The notes below the pieces were generated by a model. The model saw nothing but the letters and a program-made list of their open reading frames with translations. It made no database searches and was not told the DNA's origin. A DNA stretch of 64,000 nucleotides from Streptomyces sp. TSRI0107 (lineage in GTDB: Bacteria; Actinomycetota; Actinomycetes; Streptomycetales; Streptomycetaceae), in contig NZ_LIVZ01000015.1 in NCBI RefSeq assembly GCF_001905845.1, forward strand, positions 152,818 through 216,817. Direction: 5' to 3'. The position numbers and the translations under genes are program-made. Positions 15,483 through 24,128 of this stretch are shown one piece after another. Positions within the stretch are counted from its first letter, which is position 1. The number at the start of each line of letters is the position of its first letter.

Positions 15483-16727
15483 ATGAACCTGCGAACCGGC
15501 CCGGTGGTACTCACCGTCGGCCTCGCCACGGCCCTGGCACTCGCCGCGCCCACGACCGGCGCCGCCGCCCCCGCGGCCGCCGGGCCCACGGAGTTCACCG
15601 TGGACACCACGTCCGACGCGGTCGACGCCGACCCGTCGGACGGTCTGTGCCGCACCGCGTCGGGCACGTGCAGCCTGCGTGCCGCGGTGATGGCCGCCAA
15701 CGCCCGCCAGGGCAGCACCATCATCCTGCCTCCCGGCCGCTACCGGCTGTCCATCCCGCCCGATCCCCGCCTGATCATCGGCGACAACCCCGACCCGACC
15801 ACGGGTGACCTGAACGTCGCCGTGCCCACCACGATCCGCGGCTCCGGCGCGCGGACCACCATCATCGACGCCGACCACCTGGACCGCGCCTTCCGCATGC
15901 AGGCGGACACCCGGCTGTCCGATCTGACGATCACCGGGGGCACGGCCAAGCAGCGCGAACTGCCGGTCACCGACACCGGTGGCGGCGGCATCGCCAACGG
16001 GCACCACATGACGCTGCGACGCGTGGCCGTGACCGGGAACTCCGCGGGCTACGGCGGCGGCATCTTCAACACCCCCGGCTCGCACCTGGATCTGATCGAG
16101 AGCACCGTCAGCGGGAACGTCTCGGGAGAGGCCGGAGGCATCAGGTTCGACGACGGCGGAACCGTCATCAACTCGACCGTCGCCGACAACCGGGTGACGA
16201 ACCCGGGCGACCGCCCCGGCAGCCTCGCCGGTTACGGCGGTGGCATCGACATCCGCGGCCGCGAAACCGTGTCGATCCTCAACTCGACGATCTCGGGGAA
16301 CAGTTCCAGTGACGGCGGGGGCGGCATCAACATCGCCCCCGCCTACCTCGACAGCCTGCCCTCCCCGATCCCCGACATCATCGATCTGCCCCTGGGGCGG
16401 CTGACGCTGCGCAACTCCGTCATCGCCGGCAACACCGTCGACGGCAGGGCCGCCGACTGCGAGAGGGCCTTCGCCACCATCGCGTCGGAGGGCCACAACA
16501 TCGACGGTGACGGCAGCTGCCGGCTCACCGCCGCCGGCGACCTGCCCAGCCGTACGCCGCTGGTCGGCCCGCTCGCCGACAACGGCGGCCCCACGGACAC
16601 CGCCGCGCTGCTGCCGGGAAGCCCCGCCCTGGACGCCGCGGCCGACTGCCCGGCCACCGATCAGCGCGGTGTCGCCCGCCCGCAGGGTGCCGCCTGCGAC
16701 ATCGGCGCCTACGAGCAGACGTCATGA
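15483..16727 (+). CDS. Secreted right-handed beta-helix protein
   Basis: 414 residues. A signal peptide (residues about 1-30, LATALALAAP...GAAAPA) is followed by the 'CSLRAAV.AAN' opening, typical of secreted parallel beta-helix proteins, then successive rungs with glycine-asparagine turns (GGGIANG, YGGGIFNTPGS, LNSTISGNSSSDGGGG). The C-terminus has the choice-of-anchor Q type ending GGPTDTAALLPGSPALDAA ... CDIGAYE. Such proteins are exported and often bind or cleave polysaccharide; no polysaccharide-lyase catalytic motif is recognisable. ATG 15483 follows CGCCGAGAGGAG. Its last bases ATGA overlap the start of the carboxylesterase gene. Confidence 0.85.
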   Translation: MNLRTGPVVLTVGLATALALAAPTTGAAAPAAAGPTEFTVDTTSDAVDADPSDGLCRTASGTCSLRAAVMAANARQGSTIILPPGRYRLSIPPDPRLIIGDNPDPTTGDLNVAVPTTIRGSGARTTIIDADHLDRAFRMQADTRLSDLTITGGTAKQRELPVTDTGGGGIANGHHMTLRRVAVTGNSAGYGGGIFNTPGSHLDLIESTVSGNVSGEAGGIRFDDGGTVINSTVADNRVTNPGDRPGSLAGYGGGIDIRGRETVSILNSTISGNSSSDGGGGINIAPAYLDSLPSPIPDIIDLPLGRLTLRNSVIAGNTVDGRAADCERAFATIASEGHNIDGDGSCRLTAAGDLPSRTPLVGPLADNGGPTDTAALLPGSPALDAAADCPATDQRGVARPQGAACDIGAYEQTS

Positions 16728-18403
16728 CCGCGCCGCCCGCACCGGCATCAGGCGTGGCGACGAGATCGCCGAGCCCGCGCGGCGCCCCGGCCCTCGGCCT
16801 GATCGCGGTCGTGGCCCTGCTGCTGTCCTGCCTCGCCGTCGCCCCGAGCACGGCCGCCGCCGCTCATGACTCCCTGGTCCTGCGCACCGACCGCGGCTGG
16901 GTGCGCGGCGCGGCGCACGGAGACGGCATCCGGGTCTTCCAGGGCATCCCCTTCGCCGCCCCGCCGACAGGCGAGCTGCGCTGGCGTCCCCCACGGCCCG
17001 CCGAGCGCTGGCCGGGCGTGCGGGACGCCACCGCGCCTGCCCATCCCTGCCCCCAGCTGCCGCTGACACTGCTCCCCGACGGCGGCCCCGTCCTGCCCGG
17101 CGCGTCCAACCGCACCGGCAGCACGACGGAGGACTGCCTGTACCTCAATGTGTGGACACCCGCCCGTACCGGCGGCCGGCCCCTCCCCGTGCTGGTGTGG
17201 CTGCACGGCGGCGGCAACGCCTACGGCGCCGGCAGCGACTACGACGGTTCGGCGCTGGCCGCGCGCGGCATGGTCGTGGTGACCGTCAACTACCGCCTGG
17301 GAGCGTTGGGCTTCCTCGCCCACCCCGCCCTGTCGTCGGAGAGCGAGGACCACGCCTCCGGGGACTACGGCCTGATGGATCAGCAGGCCGCGCTGCGCTG
17401 GGTCCGGCGCAACATCGGCGCCTTCGGCGGCGACCACGGCCGGGTCACCCTCGGCGGTCAGTCCGCCGGATCCGTGGACACCTGCGCCCATATCGCCTCC
17501 CCGACCGCCGAAGGCCTGTTCCAGCGGGCGATCCAGCAGAGCGGGAGCTGCGCCTCGGACGGTGGACTGACCCCGCTCACGCTGGGCGCGGCCGAGCGGC
17601 GAGGAGCCGACTTCGCGGCCTCGGCCGGCTGCCCGGACCCGGCGACCGCGGCGGCCTGTCTGCGCGCCCTGTCCACCAGCGAGCTGCTGCGCGGCACCGG
17701 GACCGGGACCGGGACGGCTTCCTTGTGGGGTCCGAACACCGGGCCGCGTGTCCTCCCGCGCGCTCCGGACAGGGCGTGGGCCGAGGGACGAGTGAACGCC
17801 GTCCCGACGCTGATCGGCAGCACCCACGACGAGTACCGGTACTTCACCGCGCTGTACGTGGACCTGCTCGGCGGCGGCCCGCTGACTCCCGCCTCGTACT
17901 CCGCCCTGGTCGGGCTCCAGCACGGGGGCCGCGCGGCGGCGGTCCTGCGCACGTATCCGGCCTCGGCGTATCCCTCCCCCAACCTGGCCTACTCCGCCGT
18001 CAACACCGACCAGCGGTTCGCCTGCCCGGCACGGGCCGACAGCCGGCTGTACGGCACCCGGACGCCCGTCTACGCCTACGAGTTCCACGACCCCGAGGCG
18101 CCACCGTTCATCCCGGCGCCGCACACGCCGCAGGGCGCGTTCCACGCTTCCGAACTGGCGTATCTCTTTCCCATGGACGCGATGCGCCTGACGCCCGCCC
18201 AGCGGCGGCTGTCCGCGACGATGACCTCCTACTGGGCACGGTTCGCGGCCACCGGCGATCCCAACGGCCCCCATGTCCCCGCCTGGCCCCGCCACACGGC
18301 CGAAGGAGACCGCGTCCAGGTGCTGGCGCCGGACCGGGTCGCGTCCACCACCGGCTTCGCGGCCGACCACCACTGCGCGTTCTGGTACCCCTCCCCCACC
18401 TGA
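16724..18403 (+). CDS. Secreted type B carboxylesterase
   Basis: 559 residues with an N-terminal hydrophobic export segment (residues about 23-46). Type B esterase signatures are all present: FQGIPFAAPPTGELRW, EDCLYLNVWTP, the oxyanion HGGG motif (LVWLHGGGNAYG), the nucleophile in VTLGGQSAGSV (Gln where many family members have Glu before the Ser), a glutamate in STHDEYRYF and the catalytic His in AFHASELAYLF. It hydrolyses carboxylic esters outside the cell. Coupled by a 4 bp overlap to the beta-helix protein gene, which suggests a joint extracellular function, for example on an esterified polymer. Confidence 0.9.
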   Translation: MTAPPAPASGVATRSPSPRGAPALGLIAVVALLLSCLAVAPSTAAAAHDSLVLRTDRGWVRGAAHGDGIRVFQGIPFAAPPTGELRWRPPRPAERWPGVRDATAPAHPCPQLPLTLLPDGGPVLPGASNRTGSTTEDCLYLNVWTPARTGGRPLPVLVWLHGGGNAYGAGSDYDGSALAARGMVVVTVNYRLGALGFLAHPALSSESEDHASGDYGLMDQQAALRWVRRNIGAFGGDHGRVTLGGQSAGSVDTCAHIASPTAEGLFQRAIQQSGSCASDGGLTPLTLGAAERRGADFAASAGCPDPATAAACLRALSTSELLRGTGTGTGTASLWGPNTGPRVLPRAPDRAWAEGRVNAVPTLIGSTHDEYRYFTALYVDLLGGGPLTPASYSALVGLQHGGRAAAVLRTYPASAYPSPNLAYSAVNTDQRFACPARADSRLYGTRTPVYAYEFHDPEAPPFIPAPHTPQGAFHASELAYLFPMDAMRLTPAQRRLSATMTSYWARFAATGDPNGPHVPAWPRHTAEGDRVQVLAPDRVASTTGFAADHHCAFWYPSPT

Positions 18404-18413
18404 CCGCCGGGCG

Positions 18414-19073
18414 TCATGCCCTGTCCGTGCCGTCACGCGACAGGGCATCGTCACCGGAGGTCCCGTCCGCGAGCACGCCGTGGTGAGCCGCGAGCGCGAG
18501 CAAGGCGACGTGCAACGGCTCGGTGTCCAGGACGGCACTCGGATCGAACCAGCGTGCGACGACGGTGCCGCTCGCCATCCTGAGAGTGAAGCGAGCCAGC
18601 TCGTCCGCGACCTCCGGTCGCTCGTTCAGCCCGAACACGGCGCTCAGCGCATCCCGGCACCAGGCCACCAGCGCGTCGCGGTAGTGGTGCACCTCGGCCA
18701 CTGCCGCCGCGCCGGCGTCCTGCTGCACCAGGCCCAGCCCCAGCAGAAGCTTCACACCACGCGGCTGACACTGGAGCGCGGCCTGGACCTGCGCGAGGAA
18801 GACGTGCAGACGCTGCCCGGCATCGGCCCCCTGCACCTCGACCGGGGGCAGGGCCGCCAGCAGCGCGGTCCTCGCACGCTCCAGCACCGCGACGTAGATC
18901 CCGTCCTTGCTGCCGAAGTGCCAGTAGATGGAGCTGGCCGGCAGACCGCAGTCGGCGGAGATCATGGAGATGGAGGTCGCGGCGTAGCCGTGCCGCGACA
19001 TCAGCTCGCCGGCGCTGTCGAGAATCGCGTCGCGGGACCGTGCGCCGCGGTCCTGGGCCGGTGCCTGCGTCAT
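18414..19073 (-). CDS. TetR/AcrR-family transcriptional regulator
   Basis: 219 residues. The N-terminal helix-turn-helix (residues about 12-58) contains RDAILDSAGELMSRHGYAATSI and LPASSIYWHFGSKDGIYVAVL, the classic TetR pattern; the rest is the alpha-helical ligand and dimerisation domain. It is convergent with the carboxylesterase gene, only 10 bp apart, and upstream of it on the same strand lies a SpoIIE phosphatase gene. Its regulon is not evident; the palindrome at 15271-15284 is one possible site. Confidence 0.9.
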   Translation of the reverse strand: MTQAPAQDRGARSRDAILDSAGELMSRHGYAATSISMISADCGLPASSIYWHFGSKDGIYVAVLERARTALLAALPPVEVQGADAGQRLHVFLAQVQAALQCQPRGVKLLLGLGLVQQDAGAAAVAEVHHYRDALVAWCRDALSAVFGLNERPEVADELARFTLRMASGTVVARWFDPSAVLDTEPLHVALLALAAHHGVLADGTSGDDALSRDGTDRA

Positions 19074-19106
19074 ACAGCCGACTCTAGGCGAGAACCCGGT
19101 GTCCGC

Positions 19107-20231
19107 TCAGCCGTCTGCGGGGCCCGTTCGGGTCCCGGGACCCCCGCAGCGGACGGCAACGGCCGCGATGTCGTCGTCGAGTCTTCCGCCGCTGTAGCGG
19201 AGCAGGTCCTGGTGGAGCCGGTCCAGCAGCTCTCGGGGCGCCGTCGGGCCGAGCTGCCGCATCCACTCCGGCAGCGGGAAGAACGTACCGGTGCGGTCCC
19301 GGGTCTCCGTCACGCCGTCGGTGTAGATCAGCATCTGGTCGCCCGAGGTGAAGGCGACGGTGTCGACGTTGTAGTCGGCTCCGAGGAGCGCCGCCAGGTT
19401 GAGGGGCGGCGAGGGAGCGCTGGGCTCGAGGACGCGGATCTCCCCGCTCCGCACCAGCAGTGGCGGGGGGTGCCCGCAGTTGAGGATTCTCACCACCCCG
19501 CCGCCGTACTGGATCTCGGCGATCAGAGCGGTGGCGAAGTGCTCGGGCTGGTCCGGGTCGAGCATCGCCAGGCTGTAGCGGCCCAGGCTGGTCTCCAGGC
19601 GGCGGATGATGCCCTTCAGGTCGGGCTGGTCGTACGCGTTCTCCCTGAAGCAGTTGATCACCGCCGAGGCGGCGCCCACCGCCGACAGCCCCTTGCCGCG
19701 CACGTCACCGATGAGCAGCCGGACCCCGTACGGCGTGTCGGCCACCTCGTAGAAGTCGCCCCCGATCCGGGCCTGCTCCTGGGCCGCCAGATACAGCGAC
19801 TCGATCTCGACGTCCTGGACCCGGCAGGGCATGGGACGCAGCAGCACCTTCTGAGCCGCGTCCGCGACGAGCCGGACCTGGAAGAGGGCCTCCTCCCGCT
19901 GGAGCCGGAGACGGCTCGTGTACGCGGCCGCCAAGGTGACCGCGACGATGGCGGCCGCCGTGTAGGGCGTCCCCAGATCGGAGTAGAACTGGCTGAGCAC
20001 GATCATGACGAGCAGACAGAACGCCCCCAGCAGCATCGTGGGCACCACCGGCCACATCGCGGCGGCGAGGGCGGGTGCGGCGGGCAGGAGACGGCTGAAG
20101 GCGATCTCCCTGGGGGTGGCGAAGGCCAGGCCGGAGATGAGGAGGGTGAGGATCAGGGGGGACAGCACTACGGCCTCGCGCCGGCCACCGTACGGGGCGC
20201 GGTGACGCCGAGGCCGTCCTGTTCTGATCAC
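19107..20231 (-). CDS. Membrane-anchored SpoIIE-type protein phosphatase
   Basis: 374 residues. The N-terminal 110 residues hold about three or four membrane helices (LSPLILTLLISGLAF, LLGAFCLLVMIVLS, TAAAIVAVTLAAAY), followed by a PP2C/SpoIIE domain with the metal-binding aspartates in ARIGGDFYEV, LLIGDVRGKG and YTDGVTE, and a late DDDIAAVAVR. Such phosphatases dephosphorylate anti-anti-sigma factors and so set partner-switching pathways. GTG 20231 is the start; its ribosome site is weak. It is divergent from the 938-residue SpoIIE/GAF/PAS protein, 89 bp apart, so both may share a control region. Confidence 0.88.
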   Translation of the reverse strand: MIRTGRPRRHRAPYGGRREAVVLSPLILTLLISGLAFATPREIAFSRLLPAAPALAAAMWPVVPTMLLGAFCLLVMIVLSQFYSDLGTPYTAAAIVAVTLAAAYTSRLRLQREEALFQVRLVADAAQKVLLRPMPCRVQDVEIESLYLAAQEQARIGGDFYEVADTPYGVRLLIGDVRGKGLSAVGAASAVINCFRENAYDQPDLKGIIRRLETSLGRYSLAMLDPDQPEHFATALIAEIQYGGGVVRILNCGHPPPLLVRSGEIRVLEPSAPSPPLNLAALLGADYNVDTVAFTSGDQMLIYTDGVTETRDRTGTFFPLPEWMRQLGPTAPRELLDRLHQDLLRYSGGRLDDDIAAVAVRCGGPGTRTGPADG

Positions 20232-20320
20232 AAAAGTATCCTATCGGGGCATAACGGGCTTCGTTTCGTGAGAGGGCGCGCGCCAGCGTCAGCTCCCCCG
20301 AGTGGTGCTATCAAGGGTGT

Positions 20321-23137
20321 ATGGAGGTATTTTCCGGGCGCCCTCGGAGCCCGGAACGTCATCCGTCTGTCGGACGTTCTCGCGAAGGCCGAGCCTCGCT
20401 GCTGAACCTGCGCAGTGCGGCCGGTCAGGTGTTTCTGCTCCAGATCGTCATCGTGGTCCTGCTGGTCGCGGCGGCGGTGGTGGGGATGGTGCTCCAGGCG
20501 GCGAGTGACGCTCTGCAGCAAGGGCGCCGGGAGTCGGTCGTCGCGGCCCAGACGTTCGCGAACGCCCCCGGCACGGCCGCGGCGCTGCAGAGCCCGGACC
20601 CGTCGGCGGTGCTGCAGCCGCGGGCCGAGGAGGCACGCAAGCGCGCGGGCATGGACTTCATCGTCGCCATGAACACGGAGGGGATTCGCTACACGTACCC
20701 GTACCCCCAGGAGATCGGGAAGAAGTTCGTCGGCACCATCGAACCGGCGCTGCAGGGCCGTACCGTCGTCGAGCAGGCCGGCGGTCCGCCGCTGCCCGTG
20801 GGCAAGGGGACGAACGTGCAGGCGGTGGTCCCGGTGACCGACTCGCGCGGCGAGGTGGTCGGCCTGGTCTCCGCCGGGCTCACGGTCAAGAACGTGGCGC
20901 AGCTGTGGCTGCCGCAGCTGCCGATCATCCTGGGCAGCGGCGCCGCAGCGCTCGTGCTGGCCATCGCGGGAACCACGCTGGTGATCCGGCGGCTGCGGCG
21001 GCAGACCCGCGGCCTGGCCCCGGTCGAGCTGGCGCAGCTGTACGAGCACCACGACGCGGTCCTGCACGCGGTGCGCGAAGGCGTGCTGATCATCGGCCCC
21101 GACGGGCGGCTGCTGCTGGCGAACGACGAGGCGATGCGACTGCTCGGACTGCCGGAGCAGGTGCAGGGGCGTCCGGTGCGGGAGCTGGGACTGCCGGAGC
21201 CGATGCTGCGCCTGCTGTCGTCGCCGGACGCGGTCACCGACGAGGTGCACAGCGTGGGGAACCGGATGCTGGCGGTGAACAAGCGGCCGACGTACCCGCA
21301 CGACGACCGGGCCGGCTCCGTGGTGACGCTGCGGGACACCACGGAACTGGCGGCGGTCTCGGGGCGGGCCGAGGTCGCGCGCGAGCGGCTGAAGCTGCTG
21401 TACGAGGCCGGGATGGGCATCGGGACGACGCTGGACGTGGGGCGTACCGCGCAGGAGCTGGCCGACGTCGCGGCGCGGCAGTTCGCCGACCTGGTGACGG
21501 TGGATCTGCTCGACGCGGTGCTGCGCGGATGGGAGCCGACGGCGGAGGGCTGGCGGCATCTGCGCCGGGCGGCGATCGGCGGCGACCACCAGAGGGTGCC
21601 GGTGTATCGACTGGGCGAGGTGATCACGTTCTCGGTCCACACCCCGCAGATGCGGACGCTGCAGGAAGGGCGGGGCCTGCTGGAGACGGACCTGTCGCAG
21701 GCGCGAGGCTGGCGGGAACAGGATCCGGAGCGCGCCCGCAAGGCCCTGGAGTGCGGGCTGCGGTCGCTGGTGACGGTGCCGCTGCGGGCGCGGCACGTGG
21801 CGCTGGGCGTGGCGAACTTCTACCGGACGGCGGACTCCCCGGCGTTCGAACCGGAAGACCTCGACATCGCGGAGGAGCTGGCCGTCCGGGCGGCGGTGGC
21901 CCTCGACAACGCCCGGCGGTTCACCCGGGAGCACGCGATGGCGGTGACACTGCAGCGCAGCCTGCTGCCGCGCGGTCAGCCGGATCAGGACGCGCTGGAG
22001 GTGTCCTGGCGGTATCTGCCCGCGGAGGCGGGAGTGGGCGGGGACTGGTTCGACGTCATCCCGCTGCCCGGGGCTCGCGTCGCCCTGGTGATGGGTGACG
22101 TCGTCGGGCACGGCCTGCACGCGGCGGCGACGATGGGCCGGCTGCGCACCGCGGTGCACAATTTCTCCACCCTCGACCTGCCCGTGGACGAGGTGCTCGG
22201 GAACCTGGACGACCTGGTCGTCCGCATGGACAACGAGGAGGGCGCGGACGACGCCGCAAACGGCCACGAGGGGCAGGGCGTGACGGGCGCGACCTGTCTC
22301 TACGCCGTCTACGACCCGGTGGCGGGGTCCTGCACGATGGCCCGCGCGGGACACCCGGAGCCGATGGTGCTGCTCCCGGACGGGACGGTCACCTGTCCCG
22401 GGGTCCCGGCCTCGGCGCCCCTGGGTCTGGGCGGCTACCCCTTCGAGACCGCCGAGTTCACCGTGCCGGAGGGCTCACAGCTGGTGCTGTACACCGACGG
22501 CCTGGTGGAGGACCGCGCCCAGGACATCGACGTGGGGATGGAGAGGTTGCGCCGGGCGCTGGACGGCTTCGGGGACCGCAGTCCGGAGGAGACGTGTCAG
22601 GCGGTGATGGACGCGCTGCAGCCGTCGCCCTCCTTCGACGACATCGCGCTGCTCACGGCACGTACCCGGATCTACCCGCCCTCGCGCGTGGCCGAGTGGG
22701 ACGTGCCGCCGGACCCGGCGCTGGTGCCCTCGGTGCGGGCGCGCTGCCGGGAGACCCTGGCGCAGTGGGGGCTGGAGGAGACCGGATACGCCACGGAGCT
22801 GATCGTCAGCGAGCTGGTCACGAACGCGATCCGGTACGGCTCGCCGCCGATCGGCGTGCGGCTGCTGCACGGACGCTGTCTGACCTGCGAGGTGTCGGAC
22901 GGCAGCGGCACCTCGCCACGCCTGCGGCGGGCAGCGACCACGGACGAGGGCGGACGGGGGCTGTTCCTGGTGGCGCAGTTCGCCCAGCGATGGGGAACGC
23001 GGCACACGCCCCGCGGCAAGGTCATCTGGGCGGAACAGTTCCTCCAGGACGGCGCTTCCGGCGCCTCACACCCCGCACCGGTCAGCTTCCTCCTCGACCA
23101 GTTCGACCTGGATCAGTTCGACCTCGATCAGGATTGA
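20321..23137 (+). CDS. Sensor protein: Cache-PAS-GAF-SpoIIE phosphatase-HATPase
   Basis: 938 residues. Order: membrane helix (about 36-58), extracellular single-Cache-like sensor (about 60-200, MDFIVAMNTEGIRYTYPYP, GKKFVGTIEPALQGRT), second helix (about 205-225), PAS (about 240-340), GAF (about 360-530), PP2C/SpoIIE phosphatase (about 555-765, GVGGDWFDVIPLPGARVALV, VMGDVVGHG, VLYTDGLVE) and a HATPase_c anti-sigma kinase domain (about 790-910, ELIVSELVTNAIRYG, DEGGRGLFLV). It joins signal sensing with both enzymatic arms of partner switching. The C-terminus ends in a short repeat, LDQFDLDQFDLDQD. ATG 20321 is the only good start, with a weak ribosome site. Confidence 0.9.
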   Translation: MEVFSGRPRSPERHPSVGRSREGRASLLNLRSAAGQVFLLQIVIVVLLVAAAVVGMVLQAASDALQQGRRESVVAAQTFANAPGTAAALQSPDPSAVLQPRAEEARKRAGMDFIVAMNTEGIRYTYPYPQEIGKKFVGTIEPALQGRTVVEQAGGPPLPVGKGTNVQAVVPVTDSRGEVVGLVSAGLTVKNVAQLWLPQLPIILGSGAAALVLAIAGTTLVIRRLRRQTRGLAPVELAQLYEHHDAVLHAVREGVLIIGPDGRLLLANDEAMRLLGLPEQVQGRPVRELGLPEPMLRLLSSPDAVTDEVHSVGNRMLAVNKRPTYPHDDRAGSVVTLRDTTELAAVSGRAEVARERLKLLYEAGMGIGTTLDVGRTAQELADVAARQFADLVTVDLLDAVLRGWEPTAEGWRHLRRAAIGGDHQRVPVYRLGEVITFSVHTPQMRTLQEGRGLLETDLSQARGWREQDPERARKALECGLRSLVTVPLRARHVALGVANFYRTADSPAFEPEDLDIAEELAVRAAVALDNARRFTREHAMAVTLQRSLLPRGQPDQDALEVSWRYLPAEAGVGGDWFDVIPLPGARVALVMGDVVGHGLHAAATMGRLRTAVHNFSTLDLPVDEVLGNLDDLVVRMDNEEGADDAANGHEGQGVTGATCLYAVYDPVAGSCTMARAGHPEPMVLLPDGTVTCPGVPASAPLGLGGYPFETAEFTVPEGSQLVLYTDGLVEDRAQDIDVGMERLRRALDGFGDRSPEETCQAVMDALQPSPSFDDIALLTARTRIYPPSRVAEWDVPPDPALVPSVRARCRETLAQWGLEETGYATELIVSELVTNAIRYGSPPIGVRLLHGRCLTCEVSDGSGTSPRLRRAATTDEGGRGLFLVAQFAQRWGTRHTPRGKVIWAEQFLQDGASGASHPAPVSFLLDQFDLDQFDLDQD

Positions 23138-23160
23138 TTGATCCCGGCTTGTGAGCGCCT

Positions 23161-23183
23161 GCCGAGCCCTTCCCCGGCTCGGC
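23161..23183. terminator. Small terminator hairpin
   Basis: An 8 bp stem (23161-23168 with 23176-23183) lies between the convergent sensor gene and the LmeA-like gene. Confidence 0.4.
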
Positions 23184-23189
23184 CGTGCG

Positions 23190-23891
23190 TCAGGACTTCA
23201 GCTCGCCCGGGCCACTGTCCATGACGATGTGCAGGCCGTCTCCCATGACCGCCGCCGCCCGTACCTTGAGGCCGAGGGCCTCGGCTGCGGCCTTCACTCC
23301 GGGGGGCTCGGCCTCGCTGTCGCCGGAGAGCCCCTCTCCCGCGGCCTTCCCGTCGTCCACCGGTACCAGGGCTAGGCCACCGGAGTGATCCACTTCCGGC
23401 TCCAGCACCATTTGCCTCGGCGCGCCTATCCCGGCTGTCTCCACGGTGACGGTCCCCTCTTGCCTGTTCATGGCCACGGACGTCACCCCTATGCCCGGTG
23501 CCACCTTCCTGAAGGCTTCCGCCATGGAGTCCTCGTCCACGATGGCCATCCCGTGGACACGCTCGAAGTCGGGCGATGAGCCCAGCCGAAGACCGAACAC
23601 CTCGAGCTGGATCGACACGCCCGTGTACGGTCCCAGCGTGGCGTTGTCCGCCACGACGTCCACCTGTTCCAGTCGTTCCCCGGTCAGGGCGGCCAGAGCC
23701 CAGCCGTCGCGCTGCCGGACCGTGGCGTCGGCGCCGACGAGGCCCGGGTCCTTCCGGATCCGGTCCGCGACAGCCTCCCGGGCCATCCACTCGGCCGCCC
23801 CGCCCATCGCGGCCAGACACAGGCCGACGATCATGACGACGCCTATCGGGTGTTCGGTCACAACCGATCTCAGCCGGACAAAACGGGTCAC
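23190..23891 (-). CDS. LmeA-like phospholipid-binding protein (DUF2993)
   Basis: 233 residues. A membrane or export helix at residues about 15-35 (GVVMIVGLCLAAMGGAAEWM) is followed by an elongated beta-rich domain of DUF2993 type: AVADRIRKDPGLVGADATVR, EQVDVVADNATLGPYTGVSI and LGLKVRAAAVMGDGLHIVMD. In mycobacteria a family member (LmeA) acts outside the membrane in lipomannan elongation and binds phospholipid. GTG 23891 follows AAGGAGA. It is alone on its strand, and a 60 bp element shared with the 46 kb region lies about 120 bp upstream of the start. Confidence 0.8.
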   Translation of the reverse strand: MTRFVRLRSVVTEHPIGVVMIVGLCLAAMGGAAEWMAREAVADRIRKDPGLVGADATVRQRDGWALAALTGERLEQVDVVADNATLGPYTGVSIQLEVFGLRLGSSPDFERVHGMAIVDEDSMAEAFRKVAPGIGVTSVAMNRQEGTVTVETAGIGAPRQMVLEPEVDHSGGLALVPVDDGKAAGEGLSGDSEAEPPGVKAAAEALGLKVRAAAVMGDGLHIVMDSGPGELKS

Positions 23892-24008
23892 GCCATTCTC
23901 CTTGGACGCAGCGAGCAGGATGTTGCGCGCATGACTGATTGATGGAAGACGGAATGTCTGTTTGAGCACGCCCGACGCGATGCCCTCGCATCGGTGCACC
24001 GGTGGCCT

Positions 24009-24068
24009 GCGCACGGCTCGCGACGATGGAAGCACGCGGCGCCTGGGAACCGAACGGCGAGAACGTCC
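24009..24068. promoter_or_regulatory. 60 bp conserved intergenic element, copy 1
   Basis: Identical at 48 of 60 positions, without gaps, to 45991-46050. The conserved blocks are at the two ends (GCGCACRGCTYGCGACGATS and GAACCGAACGGMGAGAACRTCC), separated by a variable 10 bp. The 237 bp around it is non-coding. It lies upstream of the LmeA-like gene and in the same orientation towards a minus-strand gene as copy 2. A shared promoter or operator is the simplest reading. Confidence 0.65.
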
Positions 24069-24128
24069 GTGTTCAGCGGGGACCGGTGGAGAGATGCTCC
24101 ACGATCCGCACGGAACCGAGGACCTGAA

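Noticed and set aside
20228..22354. Long minus-strand open frame antisense to the sensor protein
   Set aside because: His/Arg/Gln-rich shadow of the PAS-GAF-SpoIIE gene; no motif.
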